The translations under genes and the position numbers were made by a program. 64,000 nucleotides of DNA, from positions 297,942-361,941 of the forward strand of contig JAOAPE010000012.1 in the NCBI GenBank assembly GCA_025462725.1, given 5' to 3'. The stretch is from Terriglobales bacterium. GTDB taxonomy: Bacteria > Acidobacteriota > Terriglobia > Terriglobales > Acidobacteriaceae. Position 1 is the first letter of the stretch; every line of letters begins with the position of its first letter. Under the pieces are notes generated by a model. That model made no database searches. It saw only the letters and a program-made list of their open reading frames with translations, and was not told the DNA's origin. Of this stretch, positions 43,014 through 52,400 are shown piece by piece.

Positions 43014-44882
43014 ATGGCGGATACGGAAGATCGAATAGACGAGCTGCAACGCCGTGTAGCGGAACTTACCCAGCGCATTTACCGTCTTGAGCAGTTCTTT
43101 TTTGTGGGGAAGAGCTCAACCACGGAGCCAGCTGGTCCACAGCCTTCAACTTCAGAGACGGCGACAAGGTCGCTGCAACCAGTTGTTCCCCCGCCGTTGC
43201 CGAGAGTACCCGCTGTTGCTCCCGTGATTTCGTCCGAGATACCTCCCGATCTGAACTTGGAATCGCGAATCGGTTCTGAGTGGCTGAACCGCATCGGCAT
43301 TGTCGCGCTGCTTACTGGTGTTGCTTACTTCCTTAAACTTGCAATCGATAACAATTGGATCGGGCCTAGTGGGCGTGTTGCTATCGGCTTGCTGGCTGGT
43401 ATCGCGCTAGTGACATGGAGCAGTCGCATTCACAATCGTGGGTACAAGTACTTCTCGTATTCATTGACAGCGGCCGGCATTGGAGTGATGTTCCTCTCGT
43501 TATGGGCGGCTTTCCAGCTCTACCACTTGCTCCCCGGTGCGGTTGCATTTGTAGCAATGATCATGGTTACCGCTTCCGCGGCGGCACTCGCATTGAAGCA
43601 AGACTCGCAAATCATCGCCGCAGTAGCACTAGCTGGTGGATTTTCCACGCCGTTGCTGTTGTCCACAGGCCAGAACCGCCCAGTCGAGTTGTTCTCCTAT
43701 GTCATATTGCTGGATATTTTCAGCATCTTTCTGGTGGCTCTCCGCCCTTGGCGACGGCTACTCATGGGCAGTTTTCTCGCCACCATAGCCTTATATGTTG
43801 GTTGGTTCTCGGAGTACTACTCCAAAGAGCAAAACCATATCGCAACGGGCTACGCCACAGCCTTCTTCCTGATCTTCGCAATCATTCCTGCGCTTAAGAG
43901 GTTACAACAGAACAAAGATGTCACTTGGGCAGCATCGAAAACTTTCCTTCTGGTTGCACTTTTAAATCCCTTCATCTTTTTCATCGAACTCTACGCCATG
44001 TACGAGCACGACCACCGCACGGCCCTAGCTTGGGCGGCCATCGTGCTTGGTGCTTTCTACATTGTTCTGAGCAAGAGACTAGTGGATGAACAGCCAGATG
44101 TTCCCGAGACTGAAGGGATAGGTCCGCTGCATCGCTGGTTGCATCTCGCAATTGCGATCAGCTTCTTGACCATCGCAGTCCCGCTCAAACTTGAAGGCCA
44201 TTGGATCACGATGGGATGGTTCGTCGAATCCGCAGCTTTGCTATGGGTCGGCACGCGCGCTCATCAGCAGTTCCTAAAGAATGCAGCGGTTGTTGCCCTG
44301 GGTCTCGGCGTCATCAGTCTCTTGTTCATCGATACTTTTCATACCCAGACAGTCGTATTCAACTCGCGCTTCGCAACTTATTTGCTTGCGATAGCGGTGC
44401 TGACTGCCATCGCTGTGCAAGTTAGGAAAGAGCGCGGGCAGTCTGATCCGGCGTATGCGGTCACAACGATCTGCATCAACGTGCTCGCCATCCTCGCCTT
44501 GAATGCTGAGATTGCCAACTTTTACTCTCGTCGATTTCAGCAGCTCCAAAACCCAAACGGCTACTACACTCCTGGAGATGACTGGCATGATCTGCGCATC
44601 GCCCGCGATTTCAGTTACTCCGCGCTATGGATGCTTTACGGAGCGGTGCTGATGATGGTGGGTTTTTGGCGCAAGTCGTCGGTTCTACGGTGGCAAGCCC
44701 TGCTCCTGATGGCGTTAACAATCGTGAAGGTCTTCATCTATGACCTAAGCACTTTGAGCGGGGTCTTTCGAGTTGTGACTTTCCTGGGTCTGGGCGTGCT
44801 CTTGATGGGAATTTCATTCGTGTATCAGAAGGATTGGCTTAAGCTTTCGGTAAAAGAACCCAGCACTGGAGAAAAGTCCTGA
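43014..44882 (+). CDS. DUF2339 multi-pass membrane protein
   Basis: A 622-residue protein. The N-terminal coiled coil (about 5-28: DELQRRVAELTQRIYRLEQF) is followed by a Pro-rich linker and about 14 or more hydrophobic segments, starting with the family string LNRIGIVALLTGVAYFLKLA, then NNWIGPSGRVAIGLLAG. Function unknown. The next gene, a DUF3999-like protein, overlaps its stop; DUF2339 and DUF3999 genes are known neighbours. Confidence 0.85.
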   Translation: MADTEDRIDELQRRVAELTQRIYRLEQFFFVGKSSTTEPAGPQPSTSETATRSLQPVVPPPLPRVPAVAPVISSEIPPDLNLESRIGSEWLNRIGIVALLTGVAYFLKLAIDNNWIGPSGRVAIGLLAGIALVTWSSRIHNRGYKYFSYSLTAAGIGVMFLSLWAAFQLYHLLPGAVAFVAMIMVTASAAALALKQDSQIIAAVALAGGFSTPLLLSTGQNRPVELFSYVILLDIFSIFLVALRPWRRLLMGSFLATIALYVGWFSEYYSKEQNHIATGYATAFFLIFAIIPALKRLQQNKDVTWAASKTFLLVALLNPFIFFIELYAMYEHDHRTALAWAAIVLGAFYIVLSKRLVDEQPDVPETEGIGPLHRWLHLAIAISFLTIAVPLKLEGHWITMGWFVESAALLWVGTRAHQQFLKNAAVVALGLGVISLLFIDTFHTQTVVFNSRFATYLLAIAVLTAIAVQVRKERGQSDPAYAVTTICINVLAILALNAEIANFYSRRFQQLQNPNGYYTPGDDWHDLRIARDFSYSALWMLYGAVLMMVGFWRKSSVLRWQALLLMALTIVKVFIYDLSTLSGVFRVVTFLGLGVLLMGISFVYQKDWLKLSVKEPSTGEKS

Positions 44883-46123
44883 AAATCAATAAGCGCCTAC
44901 TGCTTTGTGCCGCCATGCTCGGTGCTGCTCTGTTGCTTGCAGGTTTTACGAGCGATGTACCCGCAGGATTAGTTGCTTATTTTCAGCGAGTGCGTAATGT
45001 GACTGTGTCTGGACCTGATAAGCAGAATTACGCTGTGCTCGACGAAGCAATCTTCGAGCATGCGCGCGCTGATCTCGGCGATCTGCGTCTGTTTGCAGGG
45101 GAAAAAGAGATTCCTTACTCCTTAGCGGTCCGTTCCGGCAGCACCCGGGCGGAGCATTCATCTGTGCCGATTCTGAACAAGGGCTTGGTGCGCGGAAACA
45201 CCCAGTTCGTGGTCGATGTGGGGATTCCCGAATACGACAATATTCGTTTGGATGTGCGCAAGCGCGACTATCTTGCGCAAGTGAAGGTAGAAGGTGAAAA
45301 CGAAGTCGACGCGAAGGCTTGGAGTGACCTGGGGTCCTTTACGATCTTCGATTTCTCAAAGGAGAAGCTTGGAAACAACTCGACGATTCGCCTCACAACG
45401 ACAGCCCGCTTTCGATATCTTCGCCTTACGATTACTGGCCCTTTGGTGCCGAATGACATATCAGGCACAACCGTTGCGAATCTACAGGAGGACAAGGCAC
45501 GATACGTCCGGCTCTCAGAAGTGCCAAGTGTCAGCGCTGGATCCAAGAAGACAATTCTTACGTGGAATGCATCGGACAAAGTTCCACTCGACCGTGTGCA
45601 CTTCGATGTGGATCCGAGCGAACTTAACTTCAGACGCAACGTGAGTGTCTTCTGTGAAAACCGGCTAATTATGACTGACGACCTCAACCGTATTCGACTA
45701 GTGAGGAAAGAACGGAAGGTCGAATCGGAAAATCTCAATGTTGAGCTGGCCGGATTGCGTTGTAAGGATTACCGATTAGAGATTGAGAACGGTGACGATC
45801 CTCAATTGCGAATCAATCGCGTGTTCCCTGAGATGCTCGAACATCGAATCTACTTCAATCCCGCAGGCGCGAAAGACCTAAAGCTTTACTACGGAGACGA
45901 GAAGCGGACTGCTCCCGTTTACGATTATGCAAAGCTCTTCGAAGTGCCAGCCGATAGCGAAGTGGCGCAGGCACAACTGCAACCCGACTCTGCGAATGCT
46001 TCCTTCACAGGACGACCGGATGACCGACCATTCACGGAGAGACATCCCGCAATCCTATGGGCGGCAATGATTGTCGCAATCGGTGCGCTCGGTGCTTGGG
46101 CAATGAAAGGGTTCAAGCCGTAA
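44879..46123 (+). CDS. DUF3999-like exported protein, probable CTG start
   Basis: About 414 residues if it begins at CTG 44879, which overlaps the DUF2339 stop (CTGA) and has GGAG seven bases upstream. That start gives the normal signal peptide KINKRLLLCAAMLGAALLLA. The first ATG (44915) has no ribosome site and loses the basic residues. The mature protein is beta-rich (domains around 30-160, 170-260 and 260-375), with one C-terminal helix (LWAAMIVAIGALGAWAM). It resembles the DUF3999 family, whose role is unknown. Confidence 0.72.
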   Translation: MKINKRLLLCAAMLGAALLLAGFTSDVPAGLVAYFQRVRNVTVSGPDKQNYAVLDEAIFEHARADLGDLRLFAGEKEIPYSLAVRSGSTRAEHSSVPILNKGLVRGNTQFVVDVGIPEYDNIRLDVRKRDYLAQVKVEGENEVDAKAWSDLGSFTIFDFSKEKLGNNSTIRLTTTARFRYLRLTITGPLVPNDISGTTVANLQEDKARYVRLSEVPSVSAGSKKTILTWNASDKVPLDRVHFDVDPSELNFRRNVSVFCENRLIMTDDLNRIRLVRKERKVESENLNVELAGLRCKDYRLEIENGDDPQLRINRVFPEMLEHRIYFNPAGAKDLKLYYGDEKRTAPVYDYAKLFEVPADSEVAQAQLQPDSANASFTGRPDDRPFTERHPAILWAAMIVAIGALGAWAMKGFKP

Positions 46124-46125
46124 CG

Positions 46126-48528
46126 CTATCGCAGCGCTTCTTCAACCTCATTCAACCAATCAGGACGTTTGAGGACTTCGCGCGGTTTCGGTCCGTCCGC
46201 CGGACCAACGATTCCGTCGCGTTCCATTAGATCAATCAGGTGAGCGGCGCGACCGTATCCGATGCGCAGCCGACGCTGCAGCAGGGAAGTCGAAGCCTTG
46301 CCGAATTCCAGCACCAATCGGACTGCATCCTCGAAGAGTTCATCGCTTTCGTTGGAGCCTTCGCCATCCGCGCCGCCTTCAGCTTTGCCGTTCTCGTCCT
46401 TCGGAGCGGCCAGGAACTTCTCTTCGTACTGCGCCAGGCCTTGCTGCTTCCAGAACTCGACAACAGCCGCAATCTCTTTCTCCGTAACGAAGGGCGCATG
46501 CACGCGTTGAACACGCGATGAACCGGATGGCAGATAAAGCATGTCGCCGCGTCCGAGGAGCGATTCCGCGCCATTGGCGTCGAGAATCGTTCGTGAGTCC
46601 ACTTTCGTGGCAACGCGGAATGAGACTCGGGCAGGGAAGTTCGCCTTGATCAATCCAGTGATTACGTCAACAGATGGCCGCTGTGTGGCGAGTATCAAAT
46701 GTATTCCGACTGCGCGCGCCATCTGTGCCAACCGCGTGATCGACTCTTCCACGTTCTTGCCATCGAGCATCATCAGGTCGGCGAGCTCGTCGATGATGAT
46801 GATGATGTAAGGCAGCGGCTTGTGCTCAGATGCCTCGTCGAACAGGCTCGGAGTTGTGCCTTCAAAGAGCGCGTTGTATTGGCCGATGTTGCGCACACCT
46901 TTTTCGGCGAGCACTTTCAAGCGGCGTTCCATCTCGCGGACAGCATTCCGCAGCGCATAGGATGCAAGCTTCGGCTCAGTGATGATAGGCGTGTACAAGT
47001 GCGGAACGCCTTCATAGTTGCCGAGTTCCAGCCGTTTCGGATCCACAAGGATCAATCGCACTTGTTCCGGAGTCGCCTTGAACAAGATGGACATGATCAT
47101 CGCGTTGATCGCCACGCTTTTGCCCGCGCCAGTTGAACCGGCGATCAGAAGGTGCGGCATCGTGGCGAGATCCGCAGTAACGATGCGTCCGTTAATGTCC
47201 TTGCCCATCGCGAGCGTTAGCTTCGACTTGATATCAGTGAACTCGGGAGCTTCGATAACTTCGCGCAGCCAAATGGTCTCGCGCTTCTCGTTCGGAACCT
47301 GAATACCGACAGTCGCTTTGCCGGCCATGCGCTCAATAAGGATGCTCTCGGCTTTCATCGCCAGGCAAAGGTCTTCCGACAGCGCCGTAATGCGGTTGTA
47401 CTTGATGCCCGCTTCAGGCTTCAACTCGTACGTGGTCACAACGGGACCAGGATTGATATGCGTGATCTGTCCGTGAACATCAAACTCTGCGCATTTCTCC
47501 GTGAGCACGACTGCGAGCTGCTTCAACTCTTCTTCGTTGATGCTCTCGTGCGCGTCCGCGCGATGCAACAGCGCGGAAGAAGGCAGCTTGAAGTCTCCAG
47601 CAGCTTTGGGAAGTATGGTCTTTGCCTTCCGGTTCTCGTCTGCTCGGACGTTCACTTCGGGCTGAGCACCGACTTCAGGAACCGCAGCAGGCTTCTCTTG
47701 AATCGACGGCAAAGGAGAGTTCAGTTCGCCGGTGAATCCGTTGGTTCCGAGTCGCTCTTCCAATGTGCGTTCGATTCCAGTTTTTACTGGAGCCACACCA
47801 GCGGGCGCAACAACTGCGCGCTTACTTGGAACCTGCGCGGGAACGAGTTGCGACGTGACAACTGGCTTTGCAGCCTTTCGCGCTTCCAATTCCTTCTGCG
47901 CTTTGGCCTTGGCTCGCGCCTCGCGCCAATCCACGAACCGCTCGCGCAGTGCGTACGCGAAGGCGAAGCGTGTCTGGAACCACATCTGCAGCGCGCCGAA
48001 GGAGAACGCGGTCGAGAGATACAGCGCAATCGCGATTACCGTCAGGGAAAGAATGTATGCGCCAGTCAGATTGAAGTAATGGACGAGGAAATCGCCAACG
48101 ATTCGTCCGACCAATCCTTCGATGGGCGTTGCGTGCAGCCATCGCCAATGCCACGGCAACAGCGAGAGCAGCGCAGGAGTGAACGTGAGCAGTGTTGCTG
48201 CACCGAAGCACTTAGCCATCGCCGAGTTCACGGCGCGCGATTTCCACCAGCGCGAGCCGAGCAATCCGAACATCACCGGAATTATGAAGACTGAGATTCC
48301 GAGAGTTTGCAGTAGCAAGTCACTCGCGAGCGCGCCAACCATTCCGATCCAATTGTGCGGCGACGAAATCGACGGATCAGGAGCGGCGGTGTTGAAAGAC
48401 GCGTCGAGCGGAGAATAAGAAACGAGCGCGAGGAAAAGGAGGCCCGCGAAGACGTACATCACGAATCCGATCAGCTCATTCAGCCGCCGGATCTTCGTTG
48501 GCGTAAAAACCAAGTTGAAATACTTCAT
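46126..48528 (-). CDS. ftsK: FtsK/SpoIIIE DNA translocase
   Basis: About 800 residues from ATG 48528 (MKYFNLVFTP). Four N-terminal transmembrane helices, a linker (about 200-330), then the alpha/beta motor: Walker A in AGSTGAGKSVAINAM, Walker B in IIIIDELADLMM, and RSVDVITGLIKANFPAR-like string (here RPSVDVITGLIKANFPARVS). The C-terminal gamma winged helix (LLQRRLRIGYGRAAHLIDLM) reads KOPS DNA signals. It pumps chromosome DNA at the division septum. Confidence 0.95.
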   Translation of the reverse strand: MKYFNLVFTPTKIRRLNELIGFVMYVFAGLLFLALVSYSPLDASFNTAAPDPSISSPHNWIGMVGALASDLLLQTLGISVFIIPVMFGLLGSRWWKSRAVNSAMAKCFGAATLLTFTPALLSLLPWHWRWLHATPIEGLVGRIVGDFLVHYFNLTGAYILSLTVIAIALYLSTAFSFGALQMWFQTRFAFAYALRERFVDWREARAKAKAQKELEARKAAKPVVTSQLVPAQVPSKRAVVAPAGVAPVKTGIERTLEERLGTNGFTGELNSPLPSIQEKPAAVPEVGAQPEVNVRADENRKAKTILPKAAGDFKLPSSALLHRADAHESINEEELKQLAVVLTEKCAEFDVHGQITHINPGPVVTTYELKPEAGIKYNRITALSEDLCLAMKAESILIERMAGKATVGIQVPNEKRETIWLREVIEAPEFTDIKSKLTLAMGKDINGRIVTADLATMPHLLIAGSTGAGKSVAINAMIMSILFKATPEQVRLILVDPKRLELGNYEGVPHLYTPIITEPKLASYALRNAVREMERRLKVLAEKGVRNIGQYNALFEGTTPSLFDEASEHKPLPYIIIIIDELADLMMLDGKNVEESITRLAQMARAVGIHLILATQRPSVDVITGLIKANFPARVSFRVATKVDSRTILDANGAESLLGRGDMLYLPSGSSRVQRVHAPFVTEKEIAAVVEFWKQQGLAQYEEKFLAAPKDENGKAEGGADGEGSNESDELFEDAVRLVLEFGKASTSLLQRRLRIGYGRAAHLIDLMERDGIVGPADGPKPREVLKRPDWLNEVEEALR

Positions 48529-48675
48529 AGAGGCGTAACGGTTCCCTCGAGCTTTGGATGCCAAGGGAGCAGAAACACCAGAGCAGAACAATTATGTCAA
48601 AAAACGAGGAACAAACAATGAAAATCGTACTGGGCGACGTTTATTGCGAAGCACCTTTGGCAGCCTGGAAGCGCG

Positions 48676-49545
48676 CTAATGTCCAGCGCCTTTCATGGCC
48701 CAAACCAAGACGGCGATTCCTATGATGATTCGGTAGATCGCGAAGGGTACGAATCCATGCTGCCTGACGTACTTCATGAACCAAGCAACCACGCCAAGCG
48801 CCACGATGAACGACACTACAAAGCCGATTCCGAGCAAGACCCAACCGTGGGAATCAATCATTGACGGAGTAATCGTTGCCGCCGCGCCGTGTGAAGGGCG
48901 CAGCGTTTTCAGCAGGTCATAACATGTCGCGGCGACCATCGTGGGGATCGAAAGAAAGAACGAGAACTCGAGTGCCGCGGAGCGCGACATCCCGGCAATT
49001 TGTCCGGCGGCGATGGTGGACATCGACCGCGAGGTTCCGGGGAAGACTGCCGACAACACCTGGCAGAGGCCAATCCAAATCGCCTGGCCGAGCGACATCT
49101 GTTCCATGCTCTCGGTGTGGTGGCGATTGGCGTACATCACATCCACGATCCACATCACGATTCCGCCGATGAGCAGCGCTGAACCCATGATGTAGAGGCT
49201 TTCCAGATGTTTCCCGATGATCTTGGTCATCAGGAATGCGGGACCCGCGGTAAAGACAAACGCAATCATCGTGAGTGAAAGAGGGTGCGTCAGCACAGTG
49301 CGGTCGCCTTTTTCGCCGGTTGGGAACGTGGAGAGAAATTTCCAGATACGCTCGCGGAAATAGATCGGCAGGCAGAGTATCGCGCCCAACTGGATGACGA
49401 TGGTGTACATCTTCCAGTATCCGTTGCCTAGGTCAATGCCCAGCATCGCTTCCGAGATACGCAAGTGCGCCGTGGAACTGACGGGAAGGAACTCAGTCAC
49501 GCCTTCAATGATGCCCAACAACACCGATAGTAAGTAGTCGTTCAA
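48676..49545 (-). CDS. uppP: undecaprenyl-diphosphate phosphatase (BacA/UppP)
   Basis: A 289-residue enzyme with about eight transmembrane helices. The start is TTG 49545 with AGGAG five bases upstream; the longer open frame lacks a start signal. Signatures: GIIEGVTEFLPVSSTAHL with the catalytic Glu/Ser region, and VLSAVFPGTSRSMSTIAAG with the second motif. It recycles the lipid carrier for cell-wall precursors by removing one phosphate from C55-PP. Confidence 0.93.
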   Translation of the reverse strand: MNDYLLSVLLGIIEGVTEFLPVSSTAHLRISEAMLGIDLGNGYWKMYTIVIQLGAILCLPIYFRERIWKFLSTFPTGEKGDRTVLTHPLSLTMIAFVFTAGPAFLMTKIIGKHLESLYIMGSALLIGGIVMWIVDVMYANRHHTESMEQMSLGQAIWIGLCQVLSAVFPGTSRSMSTIAAGQIAGMSRSAALEFSFFLSIPTMVAATCYDLLKTLRPSHGAAATITPSMIDSHGWVLLGIGFVVSFIVALGVVAWFMKYVRQHGFVPFAIYRIIIGIAVLVWAMKGAGH

Positions 49546-49568
49546 AGCTGCTCCTGGAATGAAAAGGG

Positions 49569-50522
49569 CTAGTCGATCCGCGTGCCGTAGATAGGGATTT
49601 TTTGTTCCAGCAGATAGGCGAGGCGTTGCGCGCGCGCCGCCCAATCGCCAGGCAGTTGCGCATATTGCGTGATGATGCTCTGGCAAATAGCGGTGGATTT
49701 CTGCAGGGCTGTCGCCGCCTTTGCGTCTTCGTGCCGCTCTTTATATATGTCCACCAGCGCGCCTTGTCTCCAGGCGGCTTCATACAATGCTTCCCCCGCC
49801 TTGGGAGATTGCGGATGCTCACGCACGTATTTCTCGTACATCTCCGATTCATTCTCCGGGCACTTCGGCAGTCCCTGCCATTCGCCGCAGAGTTTGTTGT
49901 CGAGTCGGCTGAAGGCGGCCATGTCCGCCCATTTCGTATTGGGGAATTTCTTCTGCACCTGCTTCATGTGCTCTTCATCGATCTGGCCATGGAGCAACGG
50001 ATCGCGTTCTTTGGCGGAAGGGCGATTTCGCACATCACTCTTGTCGAGTTGCCAACGGATGTCCGCGCCGCGCCATAGTGCCTCACCAGCCAGAGGAGAC
50101 GTGGGGAAGTACTCCGCAGTGCGCTCATACAGCCGCAACGCATCCTGATCAGCGCCTTTTCGTCCGTGTCGCTGGCTGGCCTGCGCTTCGGAATCGACAG
50201 CCTCGCCAAAAAGAATCTTGTCGCCATTGGGCGTGTTCGGGCGGACAGCGCCTTTGTCGAGGATCCATCCGGTAACGCTCAACTCGCGATCGACATTGGC
50301 AAAGACCTTGATCCAGTCATGGCTCTTTTCCATGACGGCGATCTCGCGTCCGCGACCGACGGTGCCGAGCTTTTGCGAACTTGCATCCGGCGAAACAAAG
50401 AGATTGGCTTCGCGCACCATGATGCCGCGCTCGGTTTCCGCGAAGGCGGAGACGGCGAGCAAAACTAGAATGAGGGAAACAGAAAAATTTCGTAAGCGCA
50501 TATCCAAGAAAACACCGTTCAC
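49569..50522 (-). CDS. secreted protein with SH3-like domain and TPR-like repeats
   Basis: A 317-residue protein. GTG 50522 overlaps the stop of the upstream gene (GTGA) and has GGAG upstream; ATG 50501 is an alternative. A signal peptide (ending SAFAE) is followed by an SH3b-type domain (about 32-92, MVREANLFVSPDASSQKLGT, WIKVFANV, VTGWILDKG) and a helical tail with TPR-like spacing (about 120-310). SH3b domains bind peptidoglycan or proteins, fitting the wall-related neighbours uppP and amidase. Confidence 0.75.
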   Translation of the reverse strand: MNGVFLDMRLRNFSVSLILVLLAVSAFAETERGIMVREANLFVSPDASSQKLGTVGRGREIAVMEKSHDWIKVFANVDRELSVTGWILDKGAVRPNTPNGDKILFGEAVDSEAQASQRHGRKGADQDALRLYERTAEYFPTSPLAGEALWRGADIRWQLDKSDVRNRPSAKERDPLLHGQIDEEHMKQVQKKFPNTKWADMAAFSRLDNKLCGEWQGLPKCPENESEMYEKYVREHPQSPKAGEALYEAAWRQGALVDIYKERHEDAKAATALQKSTAICQSIITQYAQLPGDWAARAQRLAYLLEQKIPIYGTRID

Positions 50523-51475
50523 GCCATAATCTCCCGCAGCATCTCCGGAGCGATGTTGCCGCCGCTGACAACAGCGACCGTTTTCTTTGCCGGCGGAAGC
50601 TGATCGTGGTGATAGAAGAATGCGGCCGATGTGACTGCACCGCTCGGCTCGGCGAGGAATCGCGATTCTAGCAACAGCCGCTTCACCGCCGCGCGAATCT
50701 CATCTTCAGTCACAGTCACAATATCGTCGACGTATTTGTAAATGTACTCGAATGGAATCGCGCCTACAGGAGTGGTGCGCAGTCCGTCGGCGATGGTCTT
50801 CGTCACTTTTTCCGGATCGAATTTTATGATCTTGCCGGCCTTGAGGCTTGCTTGCGCGTCGGCAGCAAGTTCGGGTTCCACTCCAACAATTTTGATGTTG
50901 GGCTTGCGGGCCTTCAACGCAGCAGCGACACCGCTGATCAATCCGCCTCCGCTCACCGGGACAAGAACAAGCTTCACGTCTTCCAAGTCTTCGAAGATCT
51001 CGAGGCCAATAGTGCCTTGCCCGGCGATGATCATCTCGTCGTTGTACGGCGGGACAAGGACGTATCCGTGCTGCGCGGCGAGTTTGTCCGCCATCTCCAC
51101 TCGTTCTGTGCTGATGGGGCCAACAGTGACGATCTCTGCTCCCAGCGCTTTGGTCGCGTCCACCTTGATCTTGGGCGCGGAACTGGGAAGCACGATGGTC
51201 GCTTTGATGCCCATGGCGCGTGCGGCGTACGCGACACCTTGGGCGTGGTTTCCGCTGGAGTGCGCGATGACCCCGCGCTTGCGTTCTTCCGCGGTGAGCG
51301 TCGCGATCTTGTTGTATGCGCCGCGCAACTTGAATGAGCCGATGGGCTGCATGCTCTCAAGCTTGTGAAACAGTTGCGTGGGCGCGGAATACGCGGGCGA
51401 CGCGACCAGAGGTGTGCGCGCGGCCACTCCGTGAATCCGCTTTTGTGCTGCGAGAAAATCGTCGAGCTTGAGAAT
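50519..51475 (-). CDS. threonine dehydratase / serine racemase-like PLP enzyme, probable ATT start
   Basis: A fold-type II PLP enzyme. The lysine lies in GSFKLRGAYNK, the glycine loop in SGGGLISG and the phosphate-binding string in SSGNHAQGVAYAA; the end has VSGGNIAPEM. It deaminates threonine or serine, or racemises serine. The normal family N-terminus (LDDFLAAQKRIHGVAARTPL) is open upstream of the first GTG at 51427; the only codon placed properly for the perfect GGAGG at 51483-51487 is ATT 51475, seven bases away, giving 318 residues. I take ATT as the likely start. The regulatory ACT domain of biosynthetic IlvA is absent. Confidence 0.82.
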   Translation of the reverse strand: MLKLDDFLAAQKRIHGVAARTPLVASPAYSAPTQLFHKLESMQPIGSFKLRGAYNKIATLTAEERKRGVIAHSSGNHAQGVAYAARAMGIKATIVLPSSAPKIKVDATKALGAEIVTVGPISTERVEMADKLAAQHGYVLVPPYNDEMIIAGQGTIGLEIFEDLEDVKLVLVPVSGGGLISGVAAALKARKPNIKIVGVEPELAADAQASLKAGKIIKFDPEKVTKTIADGLRTTPVGAIPFEYIYKYVDDIVTVTEDEIRAAVKRLLLESRFLAEPSGAVTSAAFFYHHDQLPPAKKTVAVVSGGNIAPEMLREIMA

Positions 51476-51506
51476 GGGAGTTCCTCCGGGAAATGCAATT
51501 CTAACG

Positions 51507-51537
51507 CAGTAGCCAGTAGTTAGTAGTCAGTAGTCAG
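51507..51537. repeat. degenerate heptamer tandem repeat
   Basis: About 4.4 copies of a 7-base unit, YAGTAGY (CAGTAGC, CAGTAGT, TAGTAGT, CAGTAGT, CAG), in the gap between the dehydratase-like and amidase genes. Similar short repeats are common in acidobacterial gaps; no function is visible. Confidence 0.6.
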
Positions 51538-51557
51538 GGAAAAGTCGGAAACCAACC

Positions 51558-51586
51558 GCAAGATCCTTTGCTGCGCTCAGGATGAC
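51558..51586. repeat. short REP-like element
   Basis: The stretch has a 5-bp inverted repeat ATCCT (51563-51567) with AGGAT (51579-51583) around a GC-rich core. It resembles short dispersed elements I know from acidobacterial intergenic DNA, but only one copy is in this window. Confidence 0.4.
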
Positions 51587-51591
51587 ATTCT

Positions 51592-52254
51592 TCAGGAGGT
51601 TCCGGCAGCTTTTGCCGCGTCGGTCACCTTCAGCTTGCACGATGCGATGAGCTGGTCCCAAGCGAATCCGGGGTGGCAGTCAGTCTTGTCCGCGCGCAAC
51701 TGGCAATGCGTGAGAACTCCTTTGTAGTTTCTGTATCCCGCGAGATTGCAGTCGAGCCGGCTTGCGGGAGTTTGCCGCGCGATGGAGAATTGCGTGAGCA
51801 GTTTGTCCACGAGTTGGCAGACGGAGTCGATGGCCTGCGGCGTATATTCGGCGAAATAGCGATAGTCGCGCCAGACGGTTTTGTTGTCGAAGCGCGGGCC
51901 AGCGAATTGCGTCTGCTCGGCCATGCGCCCGAAGGCATAGTACTTGCCGCCTCGCTCAAGCAGCGCGCCCTCTGAAGCGATCTCGATTCCGATAGAGCGT
52001 TTATCCATGACACCCTTTGGGCCGATCTTTAGTCCAAGGTGGTACGCCCAGCACTCGGGAGGGAAGACTTCGAATATTGTGCCGTCGCGCTCGACGATGT
52101 ACGCCGTACCGATGTGTTCCGGATCAGTCCGCCAGTAGGCGAATGTGGATTTCGCTGAGCCTCCTACCGTGTGGTGAAGGACGATGAGGTCTTTCTTTTG
52201 CGGAGCGTTGAAATACTCCGTGCTGGGCAGGCGCAGATCGGTTGAGATGATCAT
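51592..52254 (-). CDS. N-acetylmuramoyl-L-alanine amidase-like (Amidase_2) protein
   Basis: A 220-residue protein of the Amidase_2/PGRP fold. Zinc ligands are likely in VLHHTVGGS (residues 27-28), THCQLRADKTDCHPGF near the end. SIGIEIASEG and AYHLGLKIG are family strings. It cuts the bond between MurNAc and the stem peptide. There is no signal peptide, so it may act in the cytoplasm on recycled muropeptides or be a phage-type lysin. Confidence 0.85.
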   Translation of the reverse strand: MIISTDLRLPSTEYFNAPQKKDLIVLHHTVGGSAKSTFAYWRTDPEHIGTAYIVERDGTIFEVFPPECWAYHLGLKIGPKGVMDKRSIGIEIASEGALLERGGKYYAFGRMAEQTQFAGPRFDNKTVWRDYRYFAEYTPQAIDSVCQLVDKLLTQFSIARQTPASRLDCNLAGYRNYKGVLTHCQLRADKTDCHPGFAWDQLIASCKLKVTDAAKAAGTS

Positions 52255-52260
52255 TCAGTT

Positions 52261-52272
52261 GGGGGTACCCCC
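52261..52272. repeat. perfect GC-rich palindrome GGGGGTACCCCC
   Basis: A 12-base perfect palindrome followed by more C and a CCCTCCCCC run, just after the amidase start. It stands at the left edge of the accessory patch. Confidence 0.6.
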
Positions 52273-52286
52273 CCTCCCCCTCGCTT

Positions 52287-52310
52287 TCGCAAAATATTGA
52301 AAACATTAGG
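52287..52310. repeat. AAAATATTGAAAA-type repeat at the left patch edge
   Basis: CGCAAAATATTGAAAACATT at the left boundary resembles two AAAATATAGAAA copies near 56512 and 56542 at the right boundary. I recall this AT-rich string as common in acidobacterial gaps. Confidence 0.4.
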
Positions 52311-52400
52311 TAAGCGGTGGAGGAAATCGCCAAACGAGATTATCCCTTTGACAAACCCACCTGTAAACGGTGGGCAATAAACAACTTACAGGAGACAAAA

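Noticed and set aside
47458-48294. Long plus-strand frame (278 codons) opposite ftsK
   Set aside because: Antisense shadow of a clearly conserved gene; composition lacks protein-like features.
48619-48726. 35-codon ORF from ATG 48619
   Set aside because: Overlaps uppP on the other strand, no domain, weak support.
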